Translations under genes and position numbers: made by a program | The notes under the pieces: model-generated | What the model saw: the letters and a program-made list of their open reading frames with translations, nothing else | Databases searched by the model: none | What the model was told of the DNA's origin: nothing | Part shown: positions 21,222 through 31,751 of the stretch, piece by piece | Position numbering within the stretch: the first letter of the stretch is position 1 | Layout of the letters: each line of letters begins with the position of its first letter | Origin: Macrococcus capreoli | GTDB lineage: Bacteria > Bacillota > Bacilli > Staphylococcales > Staphylococcaceae | Direction of reading: 5' to 3' | DNA length: 64,000 nt | Assembly (NCBI RefSeq): GCF_025628935.1 | Contig: NZ_JAOTIS010000005.1 | Coordinates: forward strand, 80,692 to 144,691

Positions 21222-23621
21222 TTGGAGAACGCCACTTTATTTGATCAATCTTACGTAAAAGGCACAATCACCCGTATACTTTTTCAAAATAACGATAACT
21301 TTTATACGGTATTAAAAGCCGAAGTTATGGATACAAATGAAGATTTTGACGATGAAGTGACGGTCACAGGATTTCTCCCACAAATTGCAGAAGGGGATAC
21401 TTATACGTTTACAGGTAAACTTGTAACGCATGCAAAGTACGGTAAGCAATTACAGGCAGAAAAGTTTGAAAAAGACTTACCACAGTCTAAAGATGGTATT
21501 ATTCATTATTTGTCCAGTGAAATGTTTAAAGGTGTCGGGAAGAAAACAGCACGTACGATTGTTGAAACACTTGGTGAAGATGCGCTGAATATTATTCTGG
21601 ATGATAAATCAAGTCTAGATAAGATTCCGAAATTATCTCAGGAAAAGAAGGATCTAATCTATAATACAATCAATGAAAATCAAGCCATCGAAAAAATAAT
21701 GATTCAGTTGAACGACTGGGGATTTGGTCCGCAACTTGCGATGAAAATTTATCAATTCTATAAAGATGATACGATTCGTGCTATAAAAGAATCTCCGTAT
21801 CAACTTGTGTTAGATATTGATGGTATCGGATTTAATAAAGCAGATGATTTAGCAAAGCATATCGGCATTGATAATAACCATCCTGAACGATTAAAGGCAG
21901 CGCTTGTATATGGTCTTGACCAGGCATCACTTCAAAATGGTCATACGTATATTCCAGATCAGATCTTACTGGAAACAAGTTATGAACTACTAACGAAAAA
22001 TGGTTCACAAGTTAATCCTGATAGTCTTGTGCATGCGTTAACGGAATTATGTGAAGAGAAGAAATTGTTAGTAGAACATGACAAAAATATTTATATTCCA
22101 AGTCTTTTTTATTCGGAAACGAAAACAGTACAAATCTTACATCGTTTGATGCATCATAAAGAACATTTGAAACAATTCGAACAGTCAGAAGTGATGTTAG
22201 CAATCGGTGAAATTGAACAGCTGTTTGAAGTGAGTTACGCTGAAAAGCAAAAAGAAGCATTAATGCAGGCGATGAATAGTAAACTCATGATTCTTTCTGG
22301 TGGACCCGGGACAGGTAAGACAACAGTTGTCCGTGGGATTGTAACGTTATATGCTGAACTGCATGGACTCAGTCTCGATTACGATGATTATGATGGTCAG
22401 GACTTTCCGATTGTCGTTGCAGCCCCTACAGGACGTGCTTCCAAGCGGTTGTACGAATCAACAGGGCTCGAAGCGACAACGATCCATCGACTGATTGGTT
22501 GGACACGTGATAATAAACCTGATGATATACTGGACAATGAAATTACGGCCAAACTTATCATCATCGACGAAATGTCGATGGTGGATACGTGGCTGATGTT
22601 CCAGTTGATGAAAGCTGTACCGAATGACGCACAAATCATTTTCGTTGGAGACCAGGATCAGTTACCATCTGTAGGTCCGGGTCAAGTGTTTAAAGATTTA
22701 ATCGAGTCTCAAATTATGCCTCAAATTGAACTGAATGAAGTGTATCGTCAGCAAGAAGGTTCGTCTATAGTTGAACTGGCACATCAAATTAAACGCAATG
22801 AACCATTTGATATTACAAAGCGTTATAGTGACCGTAGCTTTATTCCTTGTACAGCGGATCAAATTCCTGAAGTCATCGAAAAAATTGTGACGTCAGCTGT
22901 GAATAAAGGTTATGATATGCGTGATATACAAGTACTGGCACCGATTTATCGTGGAAATGCAGGTATTCGTGCACTTAATAAAGTGCTGCAGAAAATATTA
23001 AATCCAGCTGATGAAGATAAGCGTGAAATGGAGTTTGGAGATGTAATCTATCGTAAACAAGATAAAGTACTGCAACTCGTCAACCGACCAGAAGATGGTG
23101 TCTTTAATGGAGATATTGGTGAAATCGTCGGCATTTTTACAGCTGCTGAGAATGCATTGAATAAAGATGTTGTCATTGTTGATTATGATGGCAATGAAGT
23201 AACGTATACAAAAGCTGATTTAATTGAGATTACACATGCGTATTGCTGTTCGATCCATAAATCGCAAGGTTCAGAATTTCCGATTGTGATCATGCCGGTT
23301 GTAAATCAATACTTTAGAATGCTACAGAAAAATATATTATATACTGGCCTAACCCGTGCGAAACAATCGCTTATATTTTGCGGGGATGTCAATGCATTTA
23401 ATGAAGGGATAAAGCGATTAGGCAATGCCAGATTTACTTCGTTTTATCAGTTTCTATTAGATTATTTTAATACAGATGAACAAAAAAATATCAATCAAAA
23501 TAATATTGAACACGTTTCAAATGTATTACCTTTTAAAGTGGGTGAAATGACAGCAGATAACATGCATCTGGTTTCACCAATGATAAATATGGAAGATATT
23601 ACGCCTTATGATTATCTTTAA
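21222..23621 (+). CDS. recD2: RecD2-type 5'-3' DNA helicase
   Basis: Superfamily 1B helicase of the RecBC-independent RecD2 class, involved in genome stability and replication restart. The N-terminal region has OB-like and helix-hairpin-helix parts (GVGKKTARTIVE about 104-115). Walker A GGPGTGKT is at 360-367, Walker B is IIDEMSMVD, and late helicase motifs include HKSQGSEFP and YTGLTRAK. It starts with TTG at 21222 behind AAGGAGGA, 799 residues. Confidence 0.94.
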   Translation: MENATLFDQSYVKGTITRILFQNNDNFYTVLKAEVMDTNEDFDDEVTVTGFLPQIAEGDTYTFTGKLVTHAKYGKQLQAEKFEKDLPQSKDGIIHYLSSEMFKGVGKKTARTIVETLGEDALNIILDDKSSLDKIPKLSQEKKDLIYNTINENQAIEKIMIQLNDWGFGPQLAMKIYQFYKDDTIRAIKESPYQLVLDIDGIGFNKADDLAKHIGIDNNHPERLKAALVYGLDQASLQNGHTYIPDQILLETSYELLTKNGSQVNPDSLVHALTELCEEKKLLVEHDKNIYIPSLFYSETKTVQILHRLMHHKEHLKQFEQSEVMLAIGEIEQLFEVSYAEKQKEALMQAMNSKLMILSGGPGTGKTTVVRGIVTLYAELHGLSLDYDDYDGQDFPIVVAAPTGRASKRLYESTGLEATTIHRLIGWTRDNKPDDILDNEITAKLIIIDEMSMVDTWLMFQLMKAVPNDAQIIFVGDQDQLPSVGPGQVFKDLIESQIMPQIELNEVYRQQEGSSIVELAHQIKRNEPFDITKRYSDRSFIPCTADQIPEVIEKIVTSAVNKGYDMRDIQVLAPIYRGNAGIRALNKVLQKILNPADEDKREMEFGDVIYRKQDKVLQLVNRPEDGVFNGDIGEIVGIFTAAENALNKDVVIVDYDGNEVTYTKADLIEITHAYCCSIHKSQGSEFPIVIMPVVNQYFRMLQKNILYTGLTRAKQSLIFCGDVNAFNEGIKRLGNARFTSFYQFLLDYFNTDEQKNINQNNIEHVSNVLPFKVGEMTADNMHLVSPMINMEDITPYDYL

Positions 23622-23622
23622 G

Positions 23623-23652
23623 TTGACGTGTATCATTCATATCAATTATAAT
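23623..23652 (+). promoter_or_regulatory. predicted promoter for the alaS leader
   Basis: TTGACG (23623-23628) and TATAAT (23647-23652) with an 18-base spacer, directly after the recD2 stop. Confidence 0.65.
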
Positions 23653-23658
23653 TTAAAT

Positions 23659-23850
23659 AATTCAAATTTAAAGATGAGTAAGTAATCACTCAAGACTAAG
23701 AGACATATCGGTTGGTGCAAGATATGCTTGATATTACTGAAGCTACTTTATCTCATTCAAGATGAATATGTAACGAGTGATGACATTGTCATAACTAGGG
23801 TGGTACCGCGAACACGTTCGTCCCTTTTTTAGGGATGGACGTGTATTTTT
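23659..23850 (+). promoter_or_regulatory. T-box leader of alaS, alanine specifier
   Basis: Clear T-box. The stem I apex is CATATC, loop GGTTGGTGCAA, GATATG (23704-23726). On its 3' side the specifier loop contains GAAGCTAC with codon GCT (Ala) at 23742-23744. The T-box AGGGTGGTACCGCGAA is at about 23797-23812; its TGGT pairs with an A73 tRNA, as in tRNA-Ala. The terminator follows. Uncharged tRNA-Ala should allow readthrough into alaS. Confidence 0.92.
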
Positions 23851-23852
23851 AT
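23813..23852 (+). terminator. T-box regulated terminator ahead of alaS
   Basis: ACGTTCGTCCCT pairs with AGGGATGGACGT (wobble pairs) and is followed by a T-rich tract. Confidence 0.85.
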
Positions 23853-23870
23853 TTAAAGGGAGAGATATGA

Positions 23871-26495
23871 ATGAAACGTTTAACAGCAGCAGAAATTAGA
23901 CAAATGTATTTAGACTTTTTCGTAGAGAAAGGACATATGATAGAACCTTCAGCACCACTTGTGCCGATTGATGATGACACATTATTATGGATTAACTCAG
24001 GTGTTGCGACATTAAAGAAATATTTTGATGGTCGTGTTATCCCAAAAAATCCCCGTATTACGAATGCACAGAAATCAATTCGTACAAATGATATTGAGAA
24101 CGTTGGATTTACAGCGCGTCACCATACATTCTTCGAAATGTTAGGGAATTTCTCTATAGGTGATTATTTCAAAAAAGAAGCGATTTTATTTGCATGGGAA
24201 TTCTTAACGAGTGAAAAATGGATGGCGATTGAACCTGAAAAATTATACGTGACGATTCATCCGGAAGATACTGAAGCCTATGATTTATGGGTGAATGAAA
24301 TTGGTTTAACAGATGATCGTATCACACGTATCGAAGGTAACTTCTGGGATATCGGGGAAGGTCCGAGTGGTCCAAATACAGAAATTTTCTATGACCGCGG
24401 GCCGGCATACGGGCAAGACGATCCTGCTGAAGAAATGTACCCAGGCGGGGAAAACGAACGTTATTTAGAAGTATGGAACTTAGTATTCTCTGAATTTAAC
24501 CATAATCCAGATCATACTTATTCACCACTTCCAAAGCAAAACATCGATACGGGTATGGGATTAGAGCGTATGGCTTCAATCTCACAAGACGTCCCAACAA
24601 ACTATGATACAGATTTATTTATGCCGATTATTGAACAGACTGAAGCGATTTCAGGTAAGAAATACCGTGAGCACAAAGAAGATGACGTTGCGTTTAAAGT
24701 GATTGCAGACCATATTCGTACTGTAAGCTTTGCAATTGGTGACGGTGCATTACCTTCAAACGAAGGACGTGGCTACGTATTACGACGTTTATTACGTCGT
24801 GCAGTACGTTTCGCACAAAAATTAGACATTAATAAACCATTTATGTATGAACTGGTTGACATCGTAGCAAGCATTATGAAACCGTATTATCCAGATGTTG
24901 ATAAAAATAAAGACTTCATCAAGAAAGTGATTAAATCTGAAGAAGACCGTTTCCACGAGACACTTGAAGAAGGTTTGGTCCATTTCAATGCATTAAAAGA
25001 TGCAGCTAAAAATTCGAACAACCAATTAAAAGGCGAAGATGTATTTAAATTATATGATACATTCGGTTTCCCGGTTGAATTAACAGAAGAACTTGCAGAA
25101 GAAGCGGGTGTTGAAGTGGATCACGAAGGGTTTGAAATCGCGATGGAAGCTCAACGTACACGTGCTCGTGAGTCGCGTCAAAAAACGCAAAGTATGCAAG
25201 TTCAAAACGAAGTACTATCAAGTCTGACAATGCCAAGTACATTTATTGGGTATGAAGCATTGTCAAACGAAACAGAACTTGTTGCAATCATTGAGAACGG
25301 TGAAAGTGTTGAAAGTTCTAAAGAGGATACCATTCAATTTATTTTAACAGAAACACCTTTCTACGCAGTGAGTGGTGGACAAGTAGCTGATACAGGTATT
25401 ATTACAAATGATGACTTTGAAATCGAAGTAACTGAAGTGACGAAAGCGCCAAACGGTCAAAACTTACACACTGGAACAATCCGTTTCGGTAAAGTAAGTG
25501 TTGGGGCAAAAGTGACAACGCAAGTTGATCCGAACTTTAGAACATTTGTTATTAAGAACCATAGTGCAACACATTTAATGCATCAGGCCTTAAAAGACGT
25601 ATTAGGAACACACGTTAATCAGGCAGGATCATTAGTTACACCTGAACGTTTACGTTTTGACTTCTCTCACTTTGGGCCTGTAACTCAGGAAGAAATTACT
25701 AAAATCGAACAAATTGTTAACGAAAAGATTTGGGCTAACTTACCTGTTGAAATTAATGAAATGCCGATTAAAGACGCGAAAGCAAAAGGCGCGATGGCAT
25801 TATTCGGTGAAAAATATGGCGATATCGTGCGCGTTGTTGAAATGAGTGATTACTCTATCGAATTATGTGGAGGTGTTCACGTCCGTAATACAGGAGAAAT
25901 TGGTTTATTCAAAATTGTTTCTGAATCAGGAACAGGTGCAGGTGTCCGCCGTATCGAGGCTGTTACAAGTAAAGCAGCATTTGAATATTTATCAACATAT
26001 CAAGAGACAGTGAATACAATTTTACCGAAAGTGAAAGTGAAGCATCAAGATCAATTAGTCGGTAAGATTGATGAATTAACGACAACGATTCGTTCTCAGG
26101 AAAAAACGATTACAGATTTAAATAAAACTGTTGCATCACTTAAAATGGGAGATATAACGGAGCAAGTTGAAGTCATTAATGGCTTTAAAGTATTAGCAGT
26201 TGAAGTGGATGCTGAAGATAATAAAATGTTACGAGAGTTAATGGATGACTACCGTTCTAAATTACAGGATGCAGTAATATTTATAGCGGCAGCGAATGAT
26301 AAATTAAATTATATGGCAAGCGTACCGAAAGATTTAGTTGCAAAAGTTAAAGCGGGTGACATCATCAAAGGCGTTGCAAATGCGACAGGTGGTAAAGGTG
26401 GCGGCCGACCTGATTCTGCACAAGGTGCTGCAAATAATCCATCTGGTATTACAACAGCATTACAATTTGTAAAGGACTATATGAATACATTGTAA
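23871..26495 (+). CDS. alaS: alanyl-tRNA synthetase
   Basis: Charges tRNA-Ala and edits misacylated Ser/Gly. The N-terminal class II core begins [17 protein letters not shown] and includes [13 protein letters not shown]. The editing domain has the zinc motif HSATHLMH near 563-570 and CGGVHV at about 666-671. The C-Ala/DHHA1 end has [13 protein letters not shown]. It is 874 residues, full length, with GGGAGAG ahead of the ATG. Regulated by the T-box leader. Confidence 0.97.
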   Translation: MKRLTAAEIRQMYLDFFVEKGHMIEPSAPLVPIDDDTLLWINSGVATLKKYFDGRVIPKNPRITNAQKSIRTNDIENVGFTARHHTFFEMLGNFSIGDYFKKEAILFAWEFLTSEKWMAIEPEKLYVTIHPEDTEAYDLWVNEIGLTDDRITRIEGNFWDIGEGPSGPNTEIFYDRGPAYGQDDPAEEMYPGGENERYLEVWNLVFSEFNHNPDHTYSPLPKQNIDTGMGLERMASISQDVPTNYDTDLFMPIIEQTEAISGKKYREHKEDDVAFKVIADHIRTVSFAIGDGALPSNEGRGYVLRRLLRRAVRFAQKLDINKPFMYELVDIVASIMKPYYPDVDKNKDFIKKVIKSEEDRFHETLEEGLVHFNALKDAAKNSNNQLKGEDVFKLYDTFGFPVELTEELAEEAGVEVDHEGFEIAMEAQRTRARESRQKTQSMQVQNEVLSSLTMPSTFIGYEALSNETELVAIIENGESVESSKEDTIQFILTETPFYAVSGGQVADTGIITNDDFEIEVTEVTKAPNGQNLHTGTIRFGKVSVGAKVTTQVDPNFRTFVIKNHSATHLMHQALKDVLGTHVNQAGSLVTPERLRFDFSHFGPVTQEEITKIEQIVNEKIWANLPVEINEMPIKDAKAKGAMALFGEKYGDIVRVVEMSDYSIELCGGVHVRNTGEIGLFKIVSESGTGAGVRRIEAVTSKAAFEYLSTYQETVNTILPKVKVKHQDQLVGKIDELTTTIRSQEKTITDLNKTVASLKMGDITEQVEVINGFKVLAVEVDAEDNKMLRELMDDYRSKLQDAVIFIAAANDKLNYMASVPKDLVAKVKAGDIIKGVANATGGKGGGRPDSAQGAANNPSGITTALQFVKDYMNTL

Positions 26496-26556
26496 TTAAA
26501 AATTGATTTATAGTATGATATGATTGAACAAATGTCATACAAAGGAGTGTATTGCA

Positions 26557-26826
26557 GTGGAAAATTTCGATAAAACGATGAAGTTCAATTTTGATGAATT
26601 ACCGAAAGAAGAAGTTAGAACTGTATTATTGAACGTGTATAATACTTTAGAAGAAAGAGGATATAGCCCAATTAATCAAATCGTAGGCTATTTATTATCT
26701 GGTGATCCCGCTTATATTCCAAGACATAACGATGCGCGTAATCAGATTCGTCGCTTAGACAGAGATGATATTATGGAACAACTTGTATCTAGCTATATCC
26801 AGACTGAGACAAAAGGAAATGAATAA
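26557..26826 (+). CDS. ireB: IreB family regulatory phosphoprotein (UPF0297/DUF965)
   Basis: A small cytosolic protein of 89 residues with the family sequence [20 protein letters not shown] and [17 protein letters not shown]. In Enterococcus, IreB is phosphorylated by the Ser/Thr kinase IreK and affects cephalosporin resistance; the role here is by family. The frame is open from 26524, but GTG 26557 sits eight bases after AAAGGAGT and gives the family's usual start. It overlaps ruvX by eight bases, the conserved yrzL-ruvX-yrzB arrangement. Confidence 0.9.
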   Translation: MENFDKTMKFNFDELPKEEVRTVLLNVYNTLEERGYSPINQIVGYLLSGDPAYIPRHNDARNQIRRLDRDDIMEQLVSSYIQTETKGNE

Positions 26827-27238
26827 AGTAATCGGATTAGATGTCGGTTCAAAAACAATCGGTGTCGCATTAAGTGACGCAATGGGTTGGACTGCACAAG
26901 GTTTAACTACACTCCGCATCAATGAAGCGCAAAATGAATTCGGTCTGGATGAACTCAAAGCAATCATTGATGAACATCAAGTCGATACTGCTGTCATCGG
27001 ATTACCGAAAAATATGAACAATTCAGTAGGTCCGCGCGGAGAAGCATCGATCAAGTTTAGTGAATTGTTGAAAAGTGTTTGTCCGAATATTACAATAGTG
27101 ATGTGGGATGAACGCCTTTCAACAGTTGGTGCTGAGAGAACATTACTAGAAGCTGATGTGTCCCGCAAGAAAAGAAAACAGGTTATAGATAAGATGGCTG
27201 CAGTATTTATACTGCAAGGGTATTTAAATTCAAAATAA
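26819..27238 (+). CDS. ruvX: Holliday junction resolvase-like RuvX (YqgF)
   Basis: RNase H-fold protein of 139 residues, in other bacteria linked to 16S rRNA 5'-end processing and junction resolution. It has [15 protein letters not shown] at the N-terminus, the [15 protein letters not shown] motif and [13 protein letters not shown]. The frame opens at 26765, but the ATG at 26819 after AAAGG matches homologues. The start overlaps the ireB stop. Confidence 0.92.
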   Translation: MNKVIGLDVGSKTIGVALSDAMGWTAQGLTTLRINEAQNEFGLDELKAIIDEHQVDTAVIGLPKNMNNSVGPRGEASIKFSELLKSVCPNITIVMWDERLSTVGAERTLLEADVSRKKRKQVIDKMAAVFILQGYLNSK

Positions 27239-27252
27239 AAAGGATGATTAAC

Positions 27253-27579
27253 ATGACAGATGAAATGAACAATCAAGCAGTAAACGAAGCAACATTAGAT
27301 ATTAACAATGAAGAAGAATTATTAACATTATTCGATGAAGAGGGTAATGAAGTATTATATCGTAAACTAGTGAGCTTCTATCACCCTGGCTTTGAGAAGG
27401 AATATGTTATTTTAGCAGAAGAAGGTTCAGCTGAAGATGAAGAAATCGAATTAATCCCAATGATTAACGAACCTGACAGTGAAGGTGACGGCGGAAAATT
27501 CATGCCTATCGAAACAGATGAAGAGTGGGATATGATTGAAGAGTTTGTTAATACAAACTTTGACGAAGAAGAGCTTTAA
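27253..27579 (+). CDS. DUF1292 family protein (YrzB-like)
   Basis: A highly acidic 108-residue protein rich in Glu and Asp, with [20 protein letters not shown], typical of DUF1292. Function unknown. Two in-frame ATGs exist; AAAAAGG ends one base before the first (27244) and nine before the second (27253), so the second is preferred. Third gene of the ireB-ruvX-yrzB operon. Confidence 0.85.
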   Translation: MTDEMNNQAVNEATLDINNEEELLTLFDEEGNEVLYRKLVSFYHPGFEKEYVILAEEGSAEDEEIELIPMINEPDSEGDGGKFMPIETDEEWDMIEEFVNTNFDEEEL

Positions 27580-27597
27580 TATTAAAGGAGTCTAAAT

Positions 27598-28731
27598 ATG
27601 GCGAATAGAAATAAAGAAATTAGAGATTCGAAATCTTTCTCTAAACTTCTTTCTTCTATCATTATAGGTGTTATTTTGATTGGCGTGTGTCTTATTGGGC
27701 TAGGTAGCTACTTTTACATTAATGCTAGCCAGAAACCACTGAATCCAAATGATAAGTCAACGACTAAGATTGAAGTATTACCAGGTGAGTCTGCGACAAT
27801 GATTGGAGAAAAATTAGAAAAAGAAAAAATTATTAAAAATAGTACGATGTTCAAGTACTATTTGAAATTTAATAATATCTCAAATTTCCAGGCTGGAAGT
27901 TATGAATTTTCACCTTCAATGACATATAAGCAAATTGCGAAAAGTTTACAAAAAGGTGAAGTTTATATACCTGTAGCTTTTAAAATGAGTATTCCTGAAG
28001 GTAAAACGATTGATCAAATTGCTGACGTTGTAGCTCAAAATACGAAAATTACGAAAGAAGAATTTTTAAAGGCTGTAAACGATCCGGAATTTGTGAAAAA
28101 AATGCAGAAAAAACATCCGAAATTAATAACGAATGATGTGTTTAATAAAAATATTAAATATCCATTAGAAGGTTATTTATTCCCTGCTACGTATGATTTT
28201 ACCGAGAAAAATCCTACAACTGAAGAAATTGTTGAGAAAATGTTAAAAGCTACCGAAGAAAATGCTTTCCCTTTATGGGATAAGTATGGAGGTATTGTGA
28301 TAAAAGAACAAGGCAAAGAAAAACGATTAACATTCCATGAATTCTTAACATTTTCATCACTTGTGGAACGTGAAGCATCAGGGTTAACTGATCGAGCGAA
28401 AATCGCTTCAGTATTTATTAATCGTATGGCAGAAAATCCAGAAATGCCTTTACAGACTGATCCGACTGTTCTTTATGCATTAGGTCGACATAAATCTGTA
28501 ACATATGAAGATGATTTAAAAGTAGAATCGCCATATAATACGTATATTCATACAGGTTTACCACCCGGACCAATTGCTACGAGTGGTAGAGAATCGATGG
28601 AAAGCGTATTAAACCCTGCGAAAACGGAATATTTATATTTCTTAGCGGCTAAAGATGGTAAGAACTACTTTTCAAAAACGTATGATGAACATTTAAAATT
28701 AAAAGAAGAACATATTGATAGCCAGCAATAA
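27598..28731 (+). CDS. mltG: endolytic murein transglycosylase MltG
   Basis: MltG cleaves nascent glycan strands next to the membrane and limits their length. A short cytoplasmic tail and a transmembrane helix (about 20-42) precede the extracellular YceG domain. The catalytic glutamate is E257 in SSLVEREASG; LQTDPTVLYALG and YNTYIHTGLPPGPI are family motifs. It has 377 residues and AAAGGAG ahead of the ATG. It closes the ireB cluster and is followed by a perfect terminator. Confidence 0.93.
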   Translation: MANRNKEIRDSKSFSKLLSSIIIGVILIGVCLIGLGSYFYINASQKPLNPNDKSTTKIEVLPGESATMIGEKLEKEKIIKNSTMFKYYLKFNNISNFQAGSYEFSPSMTYKQIAKSLQKGEVYIPVAFKMSIPEGKTIDQIADVVAQNTKITKEEFLKAVNDPEFVKKMQKKHPKLITNDVFNKNIKYPLEGYLFPATYDFTEKNPTTEEIVEKMLKATEENAFPLWDKYGGIVIKEQGKEKRLTFHEFLTFSSLVEREASGLTDRAKIASVFINRMAENPEMPLQTDPTVLYALGRHKSVTYEDDLKVESPYNTYIHTGLPPGPIATSGRESMESVLNPAKTEYLYFLAAKDGKNYFSKTYDEHLKLKEEHIDSQQ

Positions 28732-28747
28732 AGCTTGCTTCAAAATG

Positions 28748-28788
28748 AACCCAATGCGCAATCAAATATGAAATGCGCATTGGGTTTT
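28748..28788 (+). terminator. rho-independent terminator after mltG
   Basis: AACCCAATGCGCA (28748-28760) is exactly complementary to 28774-28786, followed by TTTTCTG. Confidence 0.88.
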
Positions 28789-28818
28789 CTGTTGATGCAG
28801 TAGATTGTAAATTTACCA

Positions 28819-28847
28819 TTACAATTTTTCTTGATTTATGATACAAT
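28819..28847 (+). promoter_or_regulatory. predicted promoter for trmR-trhP1-trhP2
   Basis: TTACAA (28819-28824), 17-base spacer, TACAAT (28842-28847). The leader would be about 65 bases and contains the hairpin at 28871-28899. Confidence 0.55.
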
Positions 28848-28870
28848 ATCATGAAAATAAAAAACAAAAC

Positions 28871-28899
28871 TACCAGCCGTATTGGTTGGTAATTTTTTC
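28871..28899 (+). terminator. terminator-like hairpin in the trmR leader
   Basis: ACCAGCC pairs with GGTTGGT (one G-U pair, extended by a T-A pair), loop GTATT, then a T run. It sits after the predicted promoter and before the trmR start, so it may act as an attenuator rather than end an upstream gene. Confidence 0.5.
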
Positions 28900-28918
28900 G
28901 TTAAAGGATTGTTTTAAT

Positions 28919-29545
28919 TTGATAAAAGAAGAAACCTATATTAGCAGATTAAATCCAGTCAATGCGATTGACGATTTAATTGAAGTTGCAAAGACACATG
29001 AAGTGCCGATTATGGATAAGATATCGGTTGAATTTGTAAAACAACTGATTCGTATACATCAAGCACACAATATATTAGAAATTGGAACGGCAATCGGCTA
29101 TAGTGCATTGCATTTTGCATCTGTCAATGATAATGTGCACGTTACGACAATTGAACGCAATGAAATGATGTATCAATTTGCATTACAACATATTGATGAT
29201 TACAAAAAACAGCATCAAATTAGACCGATATTTAAAGATGCACTGGAAGCATTAAATGATGTAAACGATAAAGAATATGATATATTATTTATCGATGCTG
29301 CAAAAGCACAGTCGCTCAAGTTTTTTGAGTTATATAGTCCATTTGTAAGACAAGGCGGCCTCATCATTACTGACAATATTTTATATCATGATTTTGTAGG
29401 CAATATTGAAATTGTACGAAGTCGTAATGTGAAACAAATGGTAAGAAAGATTGAAAAGTATAATGCCTGGCTCAGTGAAAATAAAGATTATGATACGAAT
29501 TTCATCGATATTGGCGATGGTATGAGTATTTCAGTGAAAAAATAA
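28919..29545 (+). CDS. trmR: tRNA 5-hydroxyuridine methyltransferase TrmR
   Basis: SAM-dependent O-methyltransferase (YrrM) that converts ho5U34 to mo5U34 in tRNAs. The SAM site is ILEIGTAIGYSALHFA; YDILFIDAAKAQ and GGLIITDNILYHDFV hold the metal-binding acidic residues of the COMT-like fold. The open frame extends to 28838, but the TTG at 28919 after AAAGG starts a 208-residue protein matching homologues (start MIKEETYISRLNPVN). It directly precedes the two hydroxylation genes, so substrate and product enzymes share one operon. Confidence 0.88.
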   Translation: MIKEETYISRLNPVNAIDDLIEVAKTHEVPIMDKISVEFVKQLIRIHQAHNILEIGTAIGYSALHFASVNDNVHVTTIERNEMMYQFALQHIDDYKKQHQIRPIFKDALEALNDVNDKEYDILFIDAAKAQSLKFFELYSPFVRQGGLIITDNILYHDFVGNIEIVRSRNVKQMVRKIEKYNAWLSENKDYDTNFIDIGDGMSISVKK

Positions 29546-29556
29546 AGGAGACTATT

Positions 29557-30480
29557 ATGACAGAATTATTAGTAACACCAAAGTCGTTATCACATATTAA
29601 AGATTTAATTAAAGCAGGTGCTGATGCCTTTGTAATTGGAGAACAACAATTTGGATTGCGTTTAGCAGGTGAATTTAACCGTGAAGATTTAAAAGCTGCC
29701 ATTGAATTAATCCATGCACATGGTAAAAAAGCGTATGTCGCAGTGAACGGCATTTTTCATAATGAACATCTAGATGCTGTAGAAGATTATATGAAATATT
29801 TACATGAAGTTCATCCTGATGCAATTCTGTTTGGCGATCCGGCTATCGTGATGTATGAACGTGAATTAGGTAACTCGATACCCCTTCAATGGAACCAGGA
29901 AACATTAGTGACAAACCACTTCCAGGTGAATTACTGGGGTGAACGTGGTGCGAATCGTGCAGTATTAGCACGTGAATTATCGCTTGATGAAGTACTTAAT
30001 ATTAAGGCGCATAGCAACGTTGAGATTGAAGTTCAAGTGCATGGCATGACGTGTATGTTCCAATCGAAGCGTCAATTATTAGGCAATTACTTTATGTATC
30101 AGGATAAAGTGATGAAGATTGAGAACCGTGAAATAAAGGATCAAATGTTGTTATATGATGAAGAACGAAATAATAAATATCCAATCTTTGAAGATGGTAA
30201 CGGTACACATATAATGAGTCCGAACGATATTTGTGTCATTGAAGAGTTAGAGGAGTTAATTGAAGCTGGTATTGATGCTTTCAAGATTGATGGTGTCTTA
30301 CATTCTGAAGAGTATATTACAACAGTGACTGGTGCATATCGCAAAGCATTAGATTTATATGAAGAAGATGTTGAAGCATACGAAGATGCTAAATTTGATT
30401 TGATCGATATGATAGAGGAAATTCAACCGGAACACCGTCCATTAGACCAAGGGTTCTTATTTAAACAAACTGTATATTAA
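29557..30480 (+). CDS. trhP1: U32-family tRNA hydroxylation protein P1 (TrhP1)
   Basis: U32 'peptidase' family protein, 307 residues; in B. subtilis, TrhP1 and TrhP2 (YrrN, YrrO) are needed for prephenate-dependent 5-hydroxyuridine at tRNA position 34. The U32 signature region reads EVQVHGMTCMFQSKRQLLGN with only one of the cysteines found in TrhP2, typical of the short paralogue. AAAGGAG precedes the ATG; it lies 11 bases after trmR. Confidence 0.87.
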   Translation: MTELLVTPKSLSHIKDLIKAGADAFVIGEQQFGLRLAGEFNREDLKAAIELIHAHGKKAYVAVNGIFHNEHLDAVEDYMKYLHEVHPDAILFGDPAIVMYERELGNSIPLQWNQETLVTNHFQVNYWGERGANRAVLARELSLDEVLNIKAHSNVEIEVQVHGMTCMFQSKRQLLGNYFMYQDKVMKIENREIKDQMLLYDEERNNKYPIFEDGNGTHIMSPNDICVIEELEELIEAGIDAFKIDGVLHSEEYITTVTGAYRKALDLYEEDVEAYEDAKFDLIDMIEEIQPEHRPLDQGFLFKQTVY

Positions 30481-30491
30481 GGAATGATTTG

Positions 30492-31751
30492 ATGAAAACG
30501 GAATTAGAAATTAAAAAACCAAAACAAATATTAAAAAAACCTGAGTTATTAGCACCAGCAGGTAACCTAGAAAAGCTTAAAATCGCAGTACATTACGGTG
30601 CAGACGCAGTATTCCTTGGTGGACAGGAATACGGTTTGCGTTCAAACGCAGATAATTTCACTATTGAAGAAATTAAAGAAGGCGTAGAATTTGCAAATCA
30701 ATATGGTGCAAAGATTTACGTTACGACTAATATTATCGCACATGACGAAAATATGGATGGTTTAGAAGATTATTTGATCGCATTAGAAGGTACAGGCGCG
30801 ACAGGTATTATCGTTGCTGACCCACTTATCATCGAAACATGTAAACGCGTAGCACCACGTTTAGAAATCCATTTATCTACCCAACAATCATTGTCTAACG
30901 TTAAAGCTGTTGAGTACTGGAAGTCTGAAGGGTTAGAACGTGTCGTACTGGCACGTGAGACAAGTGCAGAAGAAATTAAAGAAATGAAAGAAAAAATTGA
31001 TATCGAAATTGAGGCATTTATTCATGGTGCGATGTGTATTGCATACTCAGGTCGTTGTACATTGAGTAACCATATGACAGCACGTGACTCAAATCGTGGT
31101 GGATGTTGTCAAAGTTGTCGCTGGGACTATGATTTATTATCAGTCGATGATGGGGAACTGGACGTTGTATATGACGGTGATGCGACACCATTTGCGATGA
31201 GCCCGAAAGACTTAAAATTAGTTGAATCAATCCCTAAAATGATTGATATCGGTGTCGATTCATTAAAAATCGAAGGACGTATGAAATCGATTCACTATAT
31301 TGCAACAGTTGTTTCTGTATACCGAAAAGTGATTGATGCGTATTGTGCAGATCCTGAAAACTTTAAAATTGATCCGGAATGGTTAATTGAATTAGACAAA
31401 TGTGCAAACCGTGACACTGCAAGTGCGTTCTTTGAAGGTGTGCCAGGATTTGAGGAGCAAATGTTTGGGCATGAACAATCTAAAAAAACTCCTTTCGATT
31501 TCTGTGGATTAGTGTTAGACTATTCTGAAGAAACGCAAATTGCAACAATACAACAAAGAAATAACTTTAAACCAGGTCAGGAAGTAGAATTCTTTGGTCC
31601 TGAAATTGAAAACTTTAAACAAGTGATTGACGTAATTTACGATGAAGAGGGTATAGCATTAGATGCAGCACGTCATCCACTTCAAATCGTTCAAATTAAA
31701 GTTGATCATCCAGTTTACCCAATGAACATGATGAGGAAGGAACTGAACTAA
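30492..31751 (+). CDS. trhP2: U32-family tRNA hydroxylation protein P2 (TrhP2)
   Basis: Longer U32 paralogue, 419 residues. The signature [19 protein letters not shown] is intact and the clustered cysteines C182, C189, C205, C206 and C209 suggest an iron-sulfur centre. A C-terminal beta-barrel-like region (from about 330) follows. TTG 30489 and ATG 30492 are adjacent; the ATG is chosen, with AAGGAATG ahead. Works with TrhP1 to make ho5U34, which TrmR then methylates. Its stop overlaps the udk start. Confidence 0.88.
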   Translation: MKTELEIKKPKQILKKPELLAPAGNLEKLKIAVHYGADAVFLGGQEYGLRSNADNFTIEEIKEGVEFANQYGAKIYVTTNIIAHDENMDGLEDYLIALEGTGATGIIVADPLIIETCKRVAPRLEIHLSTQQSLSNVKAVEYWKSEGLERVVLARETSAEEIKEMKEKIDIEIEAFIHGAMCIAYSGRCTLSNHMTARDSNRGGCCQSCRWDYDLLSVDDGELDVVYDGDATPFAMSPKDLKLVESIPKMIDIGVDSLKIEGRMKSIHYIATVVSVYRKVIDAYCADPENFKIDPEWLIELDKCANRDTASAFFEGVPGFEEQMFGHEQSKKTPFDFCGLVLDYSEETQIATIQQRNNFKPGQEVEFFGPEIENFKQVIDVIYDEEGIALDAARHPLQIVQIKVDHPVYPMNMMRKELN

